This document shows, piece by piece, positions 11,091 through 22,898 of a stretch of 64,000 nucleotides of DNA. The notes under the pieces are model-generated. The model was not told the DNA's origin and ran no database searches. It saw nothing but the letters and a program-made list of their open reading frames with translations. The stretch lies in contig OZ020523.1 of assembly GCA_963971425.1 (NCBI GenBank), forward strand, positions 18,643,105 to 18,707,104, in the 5' to 3' direction. This stretch comes from Bryoerythrophyllum caledonicum. Lineage: Eukaryota; Streptophyta; Bryopsida; Pottiales; Pottiaceae. The translations under genes were made by a program, and so were the position numbers. Positions within the stretch are counted from its first letter, which is position 1, and each line of letters starts with the position of its first letter.

Positions 11091-11502
11091 CTAAAATTTA
11101 TGTTTAGTGTATCCACACAATATGATTTATAAATGCTATAAGTCTTTACTACTGATGAATCCAACTATCAACAATGTTGACAATGATCACCTTCTTTGAG
11201 TAGTCTAGATAATTATGCTCTCAATATGATCCTTCATCAAAGATAAAAAATTATACCACTTCCAAATTATATAGTATCACTACATTGTAGTACATAATTA
11301 AGTAAAATAGCACTTTTAAGTTTCTTAGCAAAGGAGATAGAGTACATGAGCCATTGATTATAAACAAAAGGCCAAATTCTCTCCTTTCCTAGGGATCTTT
11401 TGGATCCGTTTCTACCGTTTCTACCATTAATTTTATAAGACATCCTAGCATAAGGTGGATATACACAAATCCTAGATCAAAATGTCGATACTACCACTGT
11501 TA

Positions 11503-11729
11503 CTACTAACTTTTATGTTTAGTGTCATGCACATTAAATGACTTGTAAATGCTGTAAGTTTTTACTTTTGCATGAATATTTTTACCAACTGTGTCTACAA
11601 TGATCCCCTTCATTAAATAATATTAATTTTTGTGCTCTTAGTAAACAAATTCATTACACGTAAAAACTCATAGCATTACAAGTCATTTACTGTGCATGAC
11701 ACTAAACATAAAATTTAGTAGTAACAGTG
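11503..11729. repeat. Inverted repeat, possible hairpin MITE
   Basis: ATGTTTAGTGTCATGCAC and TGACTTGTAAATGCTGTAAG in the left arm (about 11503-11566) return inverted in the right arm (about 11658-11729), leaving a ~90-base loop. A third, direct and more diverged copy of the left arm lies at 11091-11158. No target duplication was identified. Confidence 0.6.
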
Positions 11730-12210
11730 GTATTGATTTTTAACAAAACTATTAAGTAGTGCATTATCATACCATTATTACCTCAAAGTGATTTTAGGAA
11801 TTACCATCATTTTTAAAAGTACTCCACATTGATCCAACTTGACAATTTCTCATAAAAGTGTGACAAACCCAAACTGAAAAGTGTGACTAGCCACTCATAT
11901 GTCCAAAGTTCTCTTTCTAATTTTAAGGTTCAGTCAATGCACATGCTTCATCATGTGGAATGCGTTTGTGAGGGGCTTTCATTAGGCTTTTGAATACCCA
12001 AAATTGCCATTTTTTCACTACTTTTCAAATCCAACACTCATCTTTTCTACTTTGATCTATTCTTTTTCATGGAGACTCACAGACATATTAGACTTTTCTT
12101 GAAAAATCAAAATAATATATACATACTAGCAATTGGCGATTGTTTTGCAACGCAATAGTCCAACCATTTCAATGTAGCTTTTATTTTACCAAAAAAAAAA
12201 AAAAAAACAT
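11730..12210. other. No gene
   Basis: AT-rich spacer; nothing recognisable apart from a poly-A run near 12190. Confidence 0.5.
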
Positions 12211-12320
12211 GATTCACTGCACAGTTGACCGTGCAATTAACTGCATGGTTGACTGCAGCGTTTCTATAGGTCACTGCATGGTTCACTGCGTGGTTGATCG
12301 CTGTGTGGTTCGCTGCGTAG
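12211..12320. repeat. Degenerate short tandem repeat
   Basis: Units like TGCATGGTTCACTGC and GCGTGGTTGATCGCTG recur every 12-16 bases through about 110 bases with many substitutions. It looks like an old minisatellite. The frame crossing it is open only because of the repetition. Confidence 0.5.
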
Positions 12321-13570
12321 ATTATGATTTTAGTAGTATAATATATATGTATATATTTATTTATTTAATTAATTTTAATTTTTCTGAATCCTTCCTATAG
12401 AGAAAATAAATGAGCAAGGTGAATTTGAATATGGAAAGAAATGAGCAAAGTTAATTGAATATGGAAAGAAAGAGAGCATAAGGAGTTTCATGCTCCATTT
12501 TTATGCACCAATAAAATGCATGGCAATGAATGCTCTTGGGCCCTCCCAATGCAAGCTAAAGCTTTCCCATAGTACCCTAAGTTCTCAAAGAGTTTATCAA
12601 TAGTTCCCCCACACCTTTCCTAAGCCAAGTCACCTTGTCCATGTTGTCCCAGTTACTAACAAAAGACCATCAAGTAGAGGGTTCATGCAGGGTGGCCCCC
12701 TTTCACTTTCATGGAAGTGGACTTTCTCCATGAAAATAACAGGGACATGCTTACATAGGAACAAGCTGTTAGTGGAGAAGGACGTCAACATTTCGCCCCA
12801 TCAAGCGTTTTTTTGGAGGGTGGCCCTCATTTTAATGGTATGGGGTCATTTTTCTAGCCCTTTTATTTTTAGGGGTCTAAAAGCTTCTTCTGGCAAATTA
12901 TATGCCAAATTTGAAACATGGCCCCATATTACCCTTAGAAGCCTCACCATGACAGTAATTTAAACACCAATAGGGACTTTTTTTTTTGAAGGGGTCCAAT
13001 AAATAAGAAATATCCGTACAAAGTGGTCACTTTTGGAAACCACTTACCAAAATAATTAATTTTCTAGATCGTAGTGGTTCGAATACAATGAATATTTAAG
13101 GGTATCACCTATGCAATACATGGATATTGCCTATGCATATCTCACGTTGGCATTACATGGGTACCACCTACACAAATCTCTTGAAATTTCTCTTGAAATT
13201 GGAAATTCTCCATTTTGAATCAATTATGTACAAACTTAGTTGACCATTGCGTAGGGTTGGGAGCAGGTTTTGTCCCCACCCATGTTCTATGGAGTAATTT
13301 ACGGTTACCCGAGGGGCAACTCCATGAAGAAGAAATCAAGCAAAGCAAAATGGCAACATGCCAAAATCTGTCATGTTGTCTCCTCATAGTATGGGATTGG
13401 ATCCCAATTAGTTGGTCCTATCCTCCATAAAGGTGGAAGTGAAGCATAGTAGGTAAGGCATCCATCCAGCACTCCAACATGCCCCCTAGGCTCATAACAT
13501 CCACCAACATAAAGTGGCTACCCGGACAAATTAATTTTTGTTGGTGTTGTTGACTTTATTGTTTCTTGTC
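12321..13570. other. Intergenic DNA, no gene
   Basis: Mixed AT-rich sequence. Frames of 60-92 codons exist but show no family features. Confidence 0.45.
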
Positions 13571-13684
13571 AGAGCATCTCCACCGGTTCTCAACACCGGT
13601 AAAGGAGCAGAGCATCTCCACCGGTTCTCAACACGGGTGGAGGACCAGAGCGTCTCCACCGATTCTCAACACCGGTGGAGGAGT
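13571..13684. repeat. Three 38-bp tandem units
   Basis: The terminal repeat motif (GAGCATCTCCACCGGTTCTC plus about 18 bases) is repeated three times head to tail at the left end only, with a few substitutions in the third unit. Subterminal repetition of this sort may multiply transposase-binding sites (inference). Confidence 0.75.
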
Positions 13685-14771
13685 GGGGTTTTCTTCGGAG
13701 GAGAGCCCCATAACTCTGCAATCTCCACGGGGGTCCCCTCCGAGCGAGCCTCCGGCCATGGCCAGGTACACTACGTTGCTCGCCAAGCACCGGCGCCGAA
13801 GGTCTTCCCCGCCACAAGGTGATTGGCCCTTCTCTTTCTCCCCGCATTTATTGCACGTTTGATTGATTTCACAATGAGATCCTTTGACCGTTCATCTGTG
13901 ATATTACTCTCGAAGGTTGTAAATAGAGACTAGGCTTGAGGTCACAATCAAGTTGTATATATGATAATCAGCCCCATCTTATGAGTTCAGTTTAGCATTA
14001 ACTACATTAACTACATTAGTTTAGTTTAGCATTAACTAGTTGAGCATCTTGTGAAGCAGTTAATTCCTCATAGAGCTTCATTTACGTAAGTGTGAGCTGT
14101 TATAGCATGTTAGTCATGCATTTCTCATGAGACAGCTTTGAGTTTCACCCACAACTCCCTTCTCAATTCACTACACCAAACGCTGAATATAGTGAGGACC
14201 AGATAGTTTGAGTTTCTACACTAATTGGAAATTTACATCCAGTTGCCAACCCACACACACTTGCTTGAAAACGAATAGCCAATCAATTTTTTGACATGCA
14301 TGTGCTTGATGAAAATTAGTGTGGGTGATCTACATCAATTATCAATCCACACTATATTCACTGTTTGGTGTAGGTGATTCCATGTGATCAAGAAAAATAG
14401 AGTCAATATTTGTGGAGTCTCAGAACAATTCCCTGAGCATTTTTTTTGAAAAAAAATTAGGAGAATGGATTCCCAAGAGATGGGTTACCATATTCACACC
14501 AGCATGGAATGAATGATGATGTTACTCTTTCCTCCAACCTCAACAAATTCCAAGAGAACTCTCATTCCATTTTCCAAAGCACCCAGAGAAAGGTCCGAAA
14601 CTGGTTATAATTACTACAGAGGATGTGAGGTAGAGCAAGTTACCTTCAACAAGATTTGGGATGTGAGGAAGTTGGAGAACCAGTGGGGCTAGCTATGGAG
14701 TTGCTTCCACGGGGCTCCAACGGGTCTTTGGAGAGTTCCACATGTGTTGAGAACCGGTGGAGATGCTCTCA
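13571..14771. mobile_element. MITE-like element with GAGCATCTCCACCGG ends
   Basis: The left end begins GAGCATCTCCACCGGTTCTC (continuing AACAC), and the right end is the exact inverted copy finishing at 14771. A 3-bp TCA flanks each side (13568-13570 and 14772-14774). The interior is non-coding, with a GC-rich left 300 bp and an AT-rich remainder. GAGCATCTCCA-type termini are common on plant non-autonomous DNA transposons. The superfamily cannot be fixed from a 3-bp TCA. Confidence 0.6.
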
Positions 14772-15165
14772 CAATGTGACGGATTTGTTTCTAAAATAAA
14801 ATAATTAGATTAGCATTATTTTGGATTTTATGATAGGTTTTGAAAGTAACACTATATTCTAGTGAAGCTCTTACAACAACCTACCTTCAAAAAGTTTCTT
14901 GAAAATGATACTCAAATTTTATATCAATCAAACCTACCCAAGTTCTCAAAAAGACCATTTGTGGATGATAGAACTTTAGAAGAAAACACCCGCTTTCAAC
15001 CATGAAAATGATATCCAAGGATTTAAATAATTATTGGCAGATGAGTTGGAATAATAGCTTGAATCTGTACTTATAGGTCCAAAGTTTCTTTGTTATCCAT
15101 TATATTCTGTAGTCAAACTTTACAAATTTGAATACTTAGGGTATCCTTGTAGTATTCACCCCTTA

Positions 15166-15984
15166 ACCCCTGAAGGACCGGGCCTTGTGCTTCAACAAAA
15201 CCACCCCAAAACTGCAACCTTGACATGATATATTACTATACTTATTCAAACGCCTTCTTACTATTTTCAACCACTCGATCTTCAAGCTAACTACTATGAG
15301 AAAACATCTTAAACTTTTTGTAAACTTTGACCGTACGGATCAAAAGATAAATGCATTTGAAGAGTGCAAAAAAAAAAATTCTATTGTGCCCGGACTGGTT
15401 CAACATACTTTGACTCAAGATAATGGCATGTTTTTCTATTACACATTGCATAAACTCAACGTATCTATGTTCGACCTTGTGTTAAGTCATTGCACGCCAA
15501 AAACCACAAGTAATGGAGGTGTTTACAATAAGAAAAATCAATGTGCAACAACTAGGGGTATAGAAAGTGACTCTGTACCTAGGAAAGCAATTTTATTTTT
15601 TAAATAGAGAAATAATTGTTGGATCTAAAATCCAACAATGAATAGAATAGCTATGTCATGATCTAGCAATAGAAAAAACTATTTTTCCAAAAAAGTAAAA
15701 TCCTTAATTTCTATGCCTTTTCAATGAAAGCAATGCAAGCAAATACTATTCATCTCTTTAATACCTTGCCAAGGTGCCAAAAGAGTGGAGCTTTTTATGG
15801 TTGAAGCACCATAACTTTTTTCCTATAAGTCCAAAAAAAGAAAGAAAAATTACCCCGCAAAGATAACCCGTATTTCTATTAGCAATAAAATTTCAAGTAG
15901 TTATTTTTTAAAATGGATTTTTAGGAACCATTCCAAAATCAATTTGTCCCCTGTAGGAACAAATTGTCCTTTAAGGGTTAATTC
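15166..15984 (+). mobile_element. TTAA-CCCCT MITE, family B, copy 1
   Basis: It begins TTAACCCCTGAAGGACC and ends GTCCTTTAAGGGTTAA. The left end shares TTCA(A/C)CAAAACCACCCC with copies at 44.2 and 47.2 kb. The interior is AT-rich and non-coding; a 103-codon frame at 15296-15607 crosses it but resembles no protein and is not preserved in the other copies. Confidence 0.6.
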
Positions 15985-16210
15985 TTCTTGAGGCTATATA
16001 AAGAACAAAAAATAGCAGATTTTCTAAATTTTATGTCTAGAGATGTGAAAGAAGGAAAGTATTTATAGTAGTGCCTAGAAACTTTGGCTCTTCGAAGGAA
16101 GCTTTTACATAAAGTTCTTAGCGAATCTCAAAGAAGGTTATCTTGGTTACTTGTGTATAGATTCTCAAAGTGGACACACCTCACATAACTATTTGCCATG
16201 CCTGCCCTCA

Positions 16211-16532
16211 CATTAACCTCTTAAAGACCAAGGCATTTTTGAGGAATCTCTACTCCATTCATCAAAACTTACCAAGATGAATAATCTAGATAGTAAAATG
16301 TATCAACTACCACACGCATATATTGATGGTTGTGCCATAGCAAGCCCAGCAATAAAGGGTTAACGCATATGAAAAGAAGATGTTGTGGAAAGCATTTTGT
16401 GAATTCTGGCTGTAAGTTAAAAAATACTTGCAGCCAAAGGTGAAAAACTGTTGTTCCCGAACAAACACTTGGTCCTTCAAGAGTTTTTAAACAATGGAGT
16501 AGAGATTCCTCTAGACTGCCTCGGTCATTAAC
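16211..16532. mobile_element. Foldback MITE, family E, copy 2
   Basis: The left end TTAAAGACCAAGGCATTTTT, then GAGGAATCTCTACTCCATT, is matched inverted near 16490-16525 (AATGGAGTAGAGATTCCTC then GCCTCGGTCATTAA). It belongs with 22461-22898 and 38988-39197. Interior non-coding. Confidence 0.55.
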
Positions 16533-17276
16533 CCGAAGTCACCCAAGAAGCCCGAAATGGGACTCTGGAGGTGCTAAAACTACAAATTTTGCATGAAATC
16601 CACGAGGAATTAGGCTTTAAGATACAAGGTTCAGTTTTGCGCACTCATTACACTAACACTCTCCAACAATCAGATCATGATTTGGATTTATAAAACTTTT
16701 GGAAAAGTTAGGAATACAACACAAAATACACCAAATACACCAAAATACAGTGAATATAGCGAATACTATGCCACATACTATGTTGTATTTCACACACATG
16801 CACATTGATTTTGGTCTTAAATTTTTATTGAACTTTGTCTTTAAGACATTCTTCATTGTTTTAAGATTGTTAATCTCTCCCCTCACATACAAAACTCCCT
16901 TTTAATTCGTATGAGGTTCATCACATGTTATATGTCAATGCAAAGTTATCAACCTAGTGCACATGTGAACCGCTCTAATTCAAAGTAAAAATATTCTTGC
17001 AAGAATCTATTGATGGTTAAAGTAGTACACCCTCTAAATTCCACAGTTACCACTACCAATATACGGTAACTTTAAACACTATAATCTACTCCATCAACCG
17101 TTGGATGTTGTGCAAAATTTCCCCAAAGTTCAGGTCATGGGTTAAGTTCAATTTTGTAAGGTTACATATTAATCTTAGTCATTGTATTTCCATCAAATCC
17201 GGTTCAAAGAAAAAAATCAGCAAAAATCTTGGTTTTTCCAGAAACATCCCTGGGCGGTAAAGGGTTTAGGGGTTAA
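16533..17276 (+). mobile_element. TTAA-type MITE, family F, copy 1
   Basis: It closely matches 39765-40557 in the same orientation, including GCATGAAATCCACGAG, a CAAATACACCAAAATACAG stretch, ATATACGGTAACTTTAAACA and CATCAACCGTTGGATGTTG. The right end is TTTAGGGGTTAA. No coding. Confidence 0.65.
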
Positions 17277-18591
17277 CCTCATCTATTGTAATGGATCCTA
17301 ATATATTTGCACACTTGGGGAGAAAATAGGATAGTTTAGAAGTCGTGCCACAAAGTCTCATAATCCATTCAAGCCTTCCCGCAAAAGATGTGAAAAGACC
17401 GAAGCTACATCTGATGAAGGTGCATGTGTCTACGTCGGTTCTACAGTAAACATTCCTGCTCACATCCTTGTTGAAGCAACAGCAGCAACTTGTCCAAGTT
17501 GCGTCAAAGCTGGTACAGGACGTGTTCGTGCACCTTCCGATCATCTCAGCTTCCATTACTGCGAGGCTCGCAATCACATTTGTGAGCCTGGCTGGCTGAT
17601 GCTCTGCCTGCTCAGCGCGGACCAGTCTCTCGCAACCGGTCCCCCACACCACGCCAGGCTCGTCACCACTGCCGTTGCCCACCACGTACTGCGCTCTGAC
17701 ACCGCTGCCACCGCTGCCACCACAAGTCAAGGCACTGCTCATCACAACGCATGGGCCCCGGCCTCCATCACGTGAACGGCGTCACAAGCAACTCGAGCAA
17801 CTGAATCAGACCAGGCTCCCACAATGTATCACACCCATGTCAATGCTGTTACTCATAATTTCCTCAGGTGCCCAGTCCTCAATTACCAAGCCCCACATAC
17901 TCATGTGGCACAACTCATCTTCTGAGTTCTTGCCCGACTGCACTGAGTTGAGGCTACGGTCGATTGGTACCTGGGGTTTTGATGCAAGCTGAGGCAGTCG
18001 ACATGAGGGAGGCAAAAACTAGCTACAAGCACAACTGGAGGCCCGCTTCACTTCACATAAGGTAAGAAATTTGCTATAGTTTTAGAAATGACCCGAGGTC
18101 AAACTGGCAATTACATCGACAGCTCATGGCTGCGCTCCCCATTGTGTCGCCAGCTCGTTCTAACAATCACCGTCGCACACTGTGGGATGCCTGGATTCCC
18201 GATTCGGCTGGGTCACTGAATTAGTGACTGCGTCAAAGAGCGCCGCCGTCCAGAACGCAGCCACGTCTTAAGTCGGAGGCTCATCACGAGGGCTCGTGCT
18301 CGCACCTCGGGAAATGACGCGACTAGAAAATGACGCACGGCAGCCTCGTGCGGCCCCAGAGAGCGTCGTCGCTGCGACTGCTCGCTCGCCTTCCTGCAAT
18401 ACGGGAGGTCAAAAGACGTCACACCTCAAAGAGTAGTTGTTGTTCCCAAATTGTCTCGACAGACAGACTTTCAACGGAAGAAAACCCTGAGCAGACGGCC
18501 CCTCGGACACGCTTCCATCTCGTTTCGTCCACCCCACCTCCCGGCTCCAGCTCTGGGGTTTCTCTACCTCCGTCCATCGTCCATCCCTGCC
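17277..18591. other. Region 3' of the response regulator; no gene recognised
   Basis: GC content rises after about 17400 and the segment lies downstream of the minus-strand response regulator, so its higher-numbered part probably holds that gene's 3' UTR and polyadenylation region. A 159-codon minus-strand frame at 17266-17745 (Cys-rich middle, no motif) ends inside the neighbouring MITE and is probably chance. Confidence 0.4.
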
Positions 18592-21500
18592 TCACGGCTC
18601 ATACGACGACCTCACCATCCGCCCGTCCAGTCCCGAGCTCACTGGAAAGCTCACGTTCTGCCGGCTGTACGCCCCTCGGCTCCCGCTCCCGTACCCGATC
18701 CCGTGATCCTGGCTCTGGGTCGAGTACTGCGAGCTGCTCAGCGACTGCCCGATGTCGCCCAACCCCAGGTTCTCCGCCAGGCCCGACCATGGCACGCTCT
18801 CGTGCGACAGCGCTTGCGAGTGACCCTGTGACGGCCCGTGGCTCAGCTGTGGTACCGGGTAGTTCAACGCCCACAGCGGCTGCTGCTGCTCCAGCCCCTC
18901 GTTCACGGCCGCGTGTGCTCCTCCACCGCCGCCACGTTTCGGCGATTGCACCGCAGGTGCCAGGCTGAACCCGCCGCTCGTCGAACTCACCAGGTTCGAC
19001 ACCTCGTCGCCCATCGCCGTCCGACGCACCAGGCTACCCAACGGGCTCGCCAGACCGCTCCCGCCCCCGCCCACCGTGGACGACAGCTCCCTTCCGCCAC
19101 CCGACCCCGTGATCGCCGACAAACCCACCGCGGACCCCAGGTTCCCCAGTCCGCCAACGGGGGCAAAGTTGATGTCGTTGCCCAGCAGATGGGACGTCGC
19201 CAGACCGCCCCGGCCATGCGCCAGATTCGACGGCGGGGCCCCGCCTTGCTGACCTCCCCGAGGGTATATGTGCATCAGCAGCGTGTCACCGTTCGAGTTC
19301 GGGTTGGGCCCCAGCCCTCCGTTCGTCGCCCCGAGGGATGCGATCGACACATCCAGATTCCCATTGAGCTGCGGATGAGGGAACACCTTCGTGTTGCTTG
19401 GGTAGTCCTCCAGGTCGTTCACCACAGGAAGGTGGTGCGGCTCCGACAACTGCTCCAGGTGTGGTAATCCAGTCGGCAGAGAAGACAGCAGACCGCCGCT
19501 GCCCTTCAGCATGCCGTTCAGATGCGGCGGTCGCGGCAGGTCCTGCAGAAACATCTGGTTCAACACGGGGTCCAGACCGCCCGAGAAACCCATGCCATTC
19601 GACGGGTTCATCCTCCCCAGCAGGTGGAACTGGGCCAGAGCCTGCGGAGTCAGCTGCCCATTCGCCATGTTCACGCCCATGTCAGGGGACATCATACCGA
19701 ACGGGTCGCCTCCAAAGTGTGGATTCATGCCGCTCTGCTGGTTTGACACGCCACTTAGGCGCTTCAGATACAACCGGTATTTCTGCACAACCACGTCCGC
19801 CCCAGCACCCGTCAGTACACGAAAACACCCTTGCAACAGGCCGGATTCAGATGTACGAACGGCCGTAAGCAAGGAGGCGTCGAATCCAGTCCGTCTTGAG
19901 CTCCTCAACGTGCTCAGAGTAGGAGAAACAACTCGAGGATGGAAGGGAACATAAACGTTAATAACTCCGTTAATTCGTTCGCCATACTCGACAATACACG
20001 CGGTCCAGGAAGGAGATGCAATTCAGATTCTCACTAACATCTCAACAATATACCATAACTGCCGGCAAATAGTAGGTGCTGCAAAGCTGTACCTGCAAGT
20101 GGCTGGCAACGTTTTCACGAGTCAGACCTTGCACACCCATCAACTCCAGAATCCTCTTCGGAACAGCTTCTGCACCACGGAAATGGCAAACGAACGTGTC
20201 AACTACATACCAAGCGCTCATCCACAACTCTCATACACCACACCCACATACTCTCACACCCAAAAACGTAACAGGATCAACATATCTCACATCAAATCCC
20301 ACAAAGACCCCTCGGTAGACGGGCTCCCATCTCTCCACCCGCTACGAGCCTCTTGCACGACTGACCACAAACACAGCTCCGGACACCTTTGCAACACCAA
20401 GAGATGAGGCAGCGCCACTTACTGTCTATTCCTAGTTGGTTCACCGCGCTCACGAACTGCTGGTGGAGCTCCACGGACCACACCACCCGGGGTTTCTTCA
20501 TTGTCGACGGGTCGTCGTTGTCCTGATCGATGTCTTCCTCGTTCTCCTCCTTGAACTCGCCCTTCCTCTTGTTGCTGTTCTTCTTCCACGTCCCGTCGTT
20601 CGTGTCGTTCGCAGACGACGTGTACTCTGCGTCATCAGTTGCCCCCCGCTTCGGCCTCTCGCTCGCCACGCCCTCCTCCACGCTCTTCGTCTGGACTACA
20701 AACTTCACGTCCTGCCGCTTCTTCCGCAGCACATGCTGCCAGATGTTTCTCAGTTCCTCTATCCGGACCGGTTTCAGCAGATAGTCGCACGCGCCATGCG
20801 TGATGCCTTTCATCACTGCGCTGGTCTCTCCGTTCCCGGACATCACTGCACTCGCACCAAATCAATCGCCCATCACTTCACCGTCCAACACGCTACACTT
20901 GCTACTGCCACGCCCGGCCCACTCACATCAAGCTGCACTAAGACCCACGCCTACACAAAGCATGAACATCACCAGACTGCAGCCGACACTTACTGATGAC
21001 AGGCAGGTCCATCTCCAGCCCAACCAGCTCGAGCAGCTTGAATCCGTCCATGTCGGGCATGTAGACGTCGCTGATGACGAGATCGAACTTGTTGATGTCT
21101 TCCCTGAGCATCGACAGTGCGTCTGTTGCCTTCCCGCAAGTAGTAACTGATACAACAACCCACAAGAACAAGTCGCGCAACATGAGTGCCACTGGAATCA
21201 AAATACGTACTAACCCTAGAAATGGATGCATTTCCTGCACACCAAAACGGCACGCATCGAAAGGACCTTGACCCTCCTGATTCTAGTCATACCTCTCTGA
21301 TTGAATTCCGAAAACCTTACTCATTTCTCTCCGATTTCTCAAAACGCTTTGACCAACGCTCAACGAAGAAAACTAACACCGACTAAATCTGATGGAAATG
21401 TGAAGCCAATGTCCGTGAACCAGCTTAATATCTTGATTGCTACCAACAACGACAGCCTCGTCACTCCGCTCCAACTCCGACATACATCGATACAGAGCTG

Positions 21501-21899
21501 CCGACAATCTCACTCGATAAATCTACACTACAGAGAAAGCAACACAGAACCCATCTTGACCTACAGCAGCGCCTGTACAGACACTTCTCGAAGGTAGGTA
21601 CCTCGGTAATTGCATCGGTGCAGCATTCTCTCCAAAACCGTGAGGCAAGTAGGATCGTCGTCCACGACCAGCACTCGCATCCCCGCGGGGAACTCATCGG
21701 GCGTGTCCAATTTCACAAGATTTGCCCCGCGCGCACTGTTACTGCAGCTGTTGGTCGCGCTACTGCACGGCCGATTGCCGAAACTTCCCCCGCCGAGCGA
21801 CAGCGGCTGGTGCGCCATGATCGGCCCTACGTCATGGCGCTCCGCCATCTCCCCTCGCCCGCCGCTGCTGCTACTCACGCCATCCTCCCCTCCTCCCAT
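18592..21899 (-). CDS. RRB: Type-B (ARR-B) response regulator, cytokinin signalling
   Basis: Five exons on the minus strand: 21602-21899, 20994-21146, 20423-20845, 20093-20169 and 18592-19782. All introns are GT-AG, and the joined length is 2142 bases, giving 713 residues. Receiver domain about residues 74-195: acidic pocket DDD at 80-82, phospho-acceptor D126 in [13 protein letters not shown] position in VIMMSGNG, conserved K175 in DYLLKPVR. An acidic/basic linker follows ([15 protein letters not shown]). The GARP/Myb-like domain spans about 267-327 (KKPRVVW...[13 protein letters not shown]). The C-terminal half is rich in Gly, Asn, Gln and Pro, as expected of a transactivation region. Family role: nuclear transcription factor switched on by histidine-phosphotransfer proteins after cytokinin perception, binding A/G-GATT-type sites. 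The ~73 residues before the receiver form a longer, low-complexity extension than usual. All catalytic residues are present, so the gene looks functional. Confidence 0.95.
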
Positions 21900-22352
21900 G
21901 GCTTCTCCCCGACCTCACAATGCCCCGCCTCCGCATCCCCTCCGCCCTCTCCCATCCCTCTCTCTCTCTCCCTCTCTCAAACCCCCTCCCTCCTCGCCAT
22001 CCCCTAACCTCCTCCAACAAACTCACTCCGCCTCAAGAAAACCCCCGCCGATTCCTCCATAGCCACTCCCTCAAAACGCCGCCGCTGCGAGCTCCCCTCT
22101 CACAGTGCTCTCCGCCGCATGCGCACCGCCTGGTCGCGCGATCGACGCTGAGCTCGGCGGCGACATCGACACTCCCTCGCAGCAAAACCTCGGCAAAAAC
22201 AAGCCCTTCGCACTCTCAGCAAAGCTCATTCTGTTGTGCTCTTCCCTTGAGTGTCTCTCTCTCTCTCTCTCTCTCTCAGGGTTACCGGCGACGGATGTGG
22301 ATGATTTTCATCCCGTACGTGGATGAATTTCATATCCGGCTGTCCATCCATG
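21900..22352 (-). promoter_or_regulatory. Leader/promoter region of the response regulator
   Basis: Pyrimidine-rich on the plus strand (GA-rich in the transcript), with CT dinucleotide runs at about 21957-21978 and 22254-22278. Such GA/CT tracts are usual in plant 5' UTRs and core promoters. At 22296-22350 lie several GGATGA/TCATCC elements, including CGTGGATGAATTTCATATCC. No clear TATA box was seen. Confidence 0.5.
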
Positions 22353-22460
22353 AAGTGAACTTGGATCCAATGGGGTTGTTTGAGAATCTATTTGTTTGTT
22401 TCTTTCTTTCTTTCTGGAGTTGAAGGGGGTAGTTTGGGTAGGTTCTAGGTAGGAGGCTTG

Positions 22461-22898
22461 ACCGTTAAAGGACCAAGGCATTTTAGAGGAATTTCTACTT
22501 CATTGGTTAAAAACTCCCAAGATGAGCTTTTAGAAAATGTAACCATAGGATCTTCTTCTACCCTTCAATATGAGATGATGTGATGAAAAATTTGCGAATT
22601 TTGGTTGTACAGGTTGAAAGATAATTGCGGGAAAAGTGGAAAAGTTTGTCCCCCGAAGGACTCTTGGACTTTTAGGGATAAAGCCCTAAGGACCAAGTGT
22701 ACTCTTGGGATACAAAATTCCTCACTTTGACGGCAATTATCTTTGAACCTGTAGAGTCAAAATTCACAAAAAAATTATCACATCATCTCATATTGAAGGG
22801 TAGAAGAAGATCCTACGGTTACACTCTGTGAAAGCTCATCTTGGGAGTTTTTCATCAATAGAGTAGAGATTCCACTGAAATGCCTTGGTCCTCTAAGG
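22461..22898. mobile_element. Foldback MITE, family E, copy 1
   Basis: Arms of about 165 bases (22464-22632 and 22734-22893) are inverted copies: AAAGGACCAAGGCATTTTAG opposite ATGCCTTGGTCCTCT, and ATCTTCTTCTACCCTTCAAT opposite TTGAAGGGTAGAAGAAGATC. The ~100-base centre contains a further short hairpin around 22655-22700. Non-coding; a transcript would fold into a long imperfect hairpin. Confidence 0.7.

Noticed and set aside
11503-11729. Possible CRISPR-like repeat
   Set aside because: Only one inverted pair with no regular spacers, in a eukaryotic nuclear context.
13538-13862. GC-rich overlapping frames of 85-98 codons
   Set aside because: They derive from the 38-bp tandem repeat at a MITE end, on both strands.
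17266-17745. 159-codon minus-strand frame
   Set aside because: Its stop lies in a MITE end, no motif is visible, and it is not supported by splice or start context.
18330-19954. Plus-strand frames of 126-212 codons opposite the response regulator
   Set aside because: They are antisense shadows of GC-rich exon 5; the minus-strand frame continues a clear family protein through splice sites.
22105-22423. Plus-strand frames in the response-regulator leader
   Set aside because: They run through CT dinucleotide repeats in the promoter/leader of the minus-strand gene and show no family.
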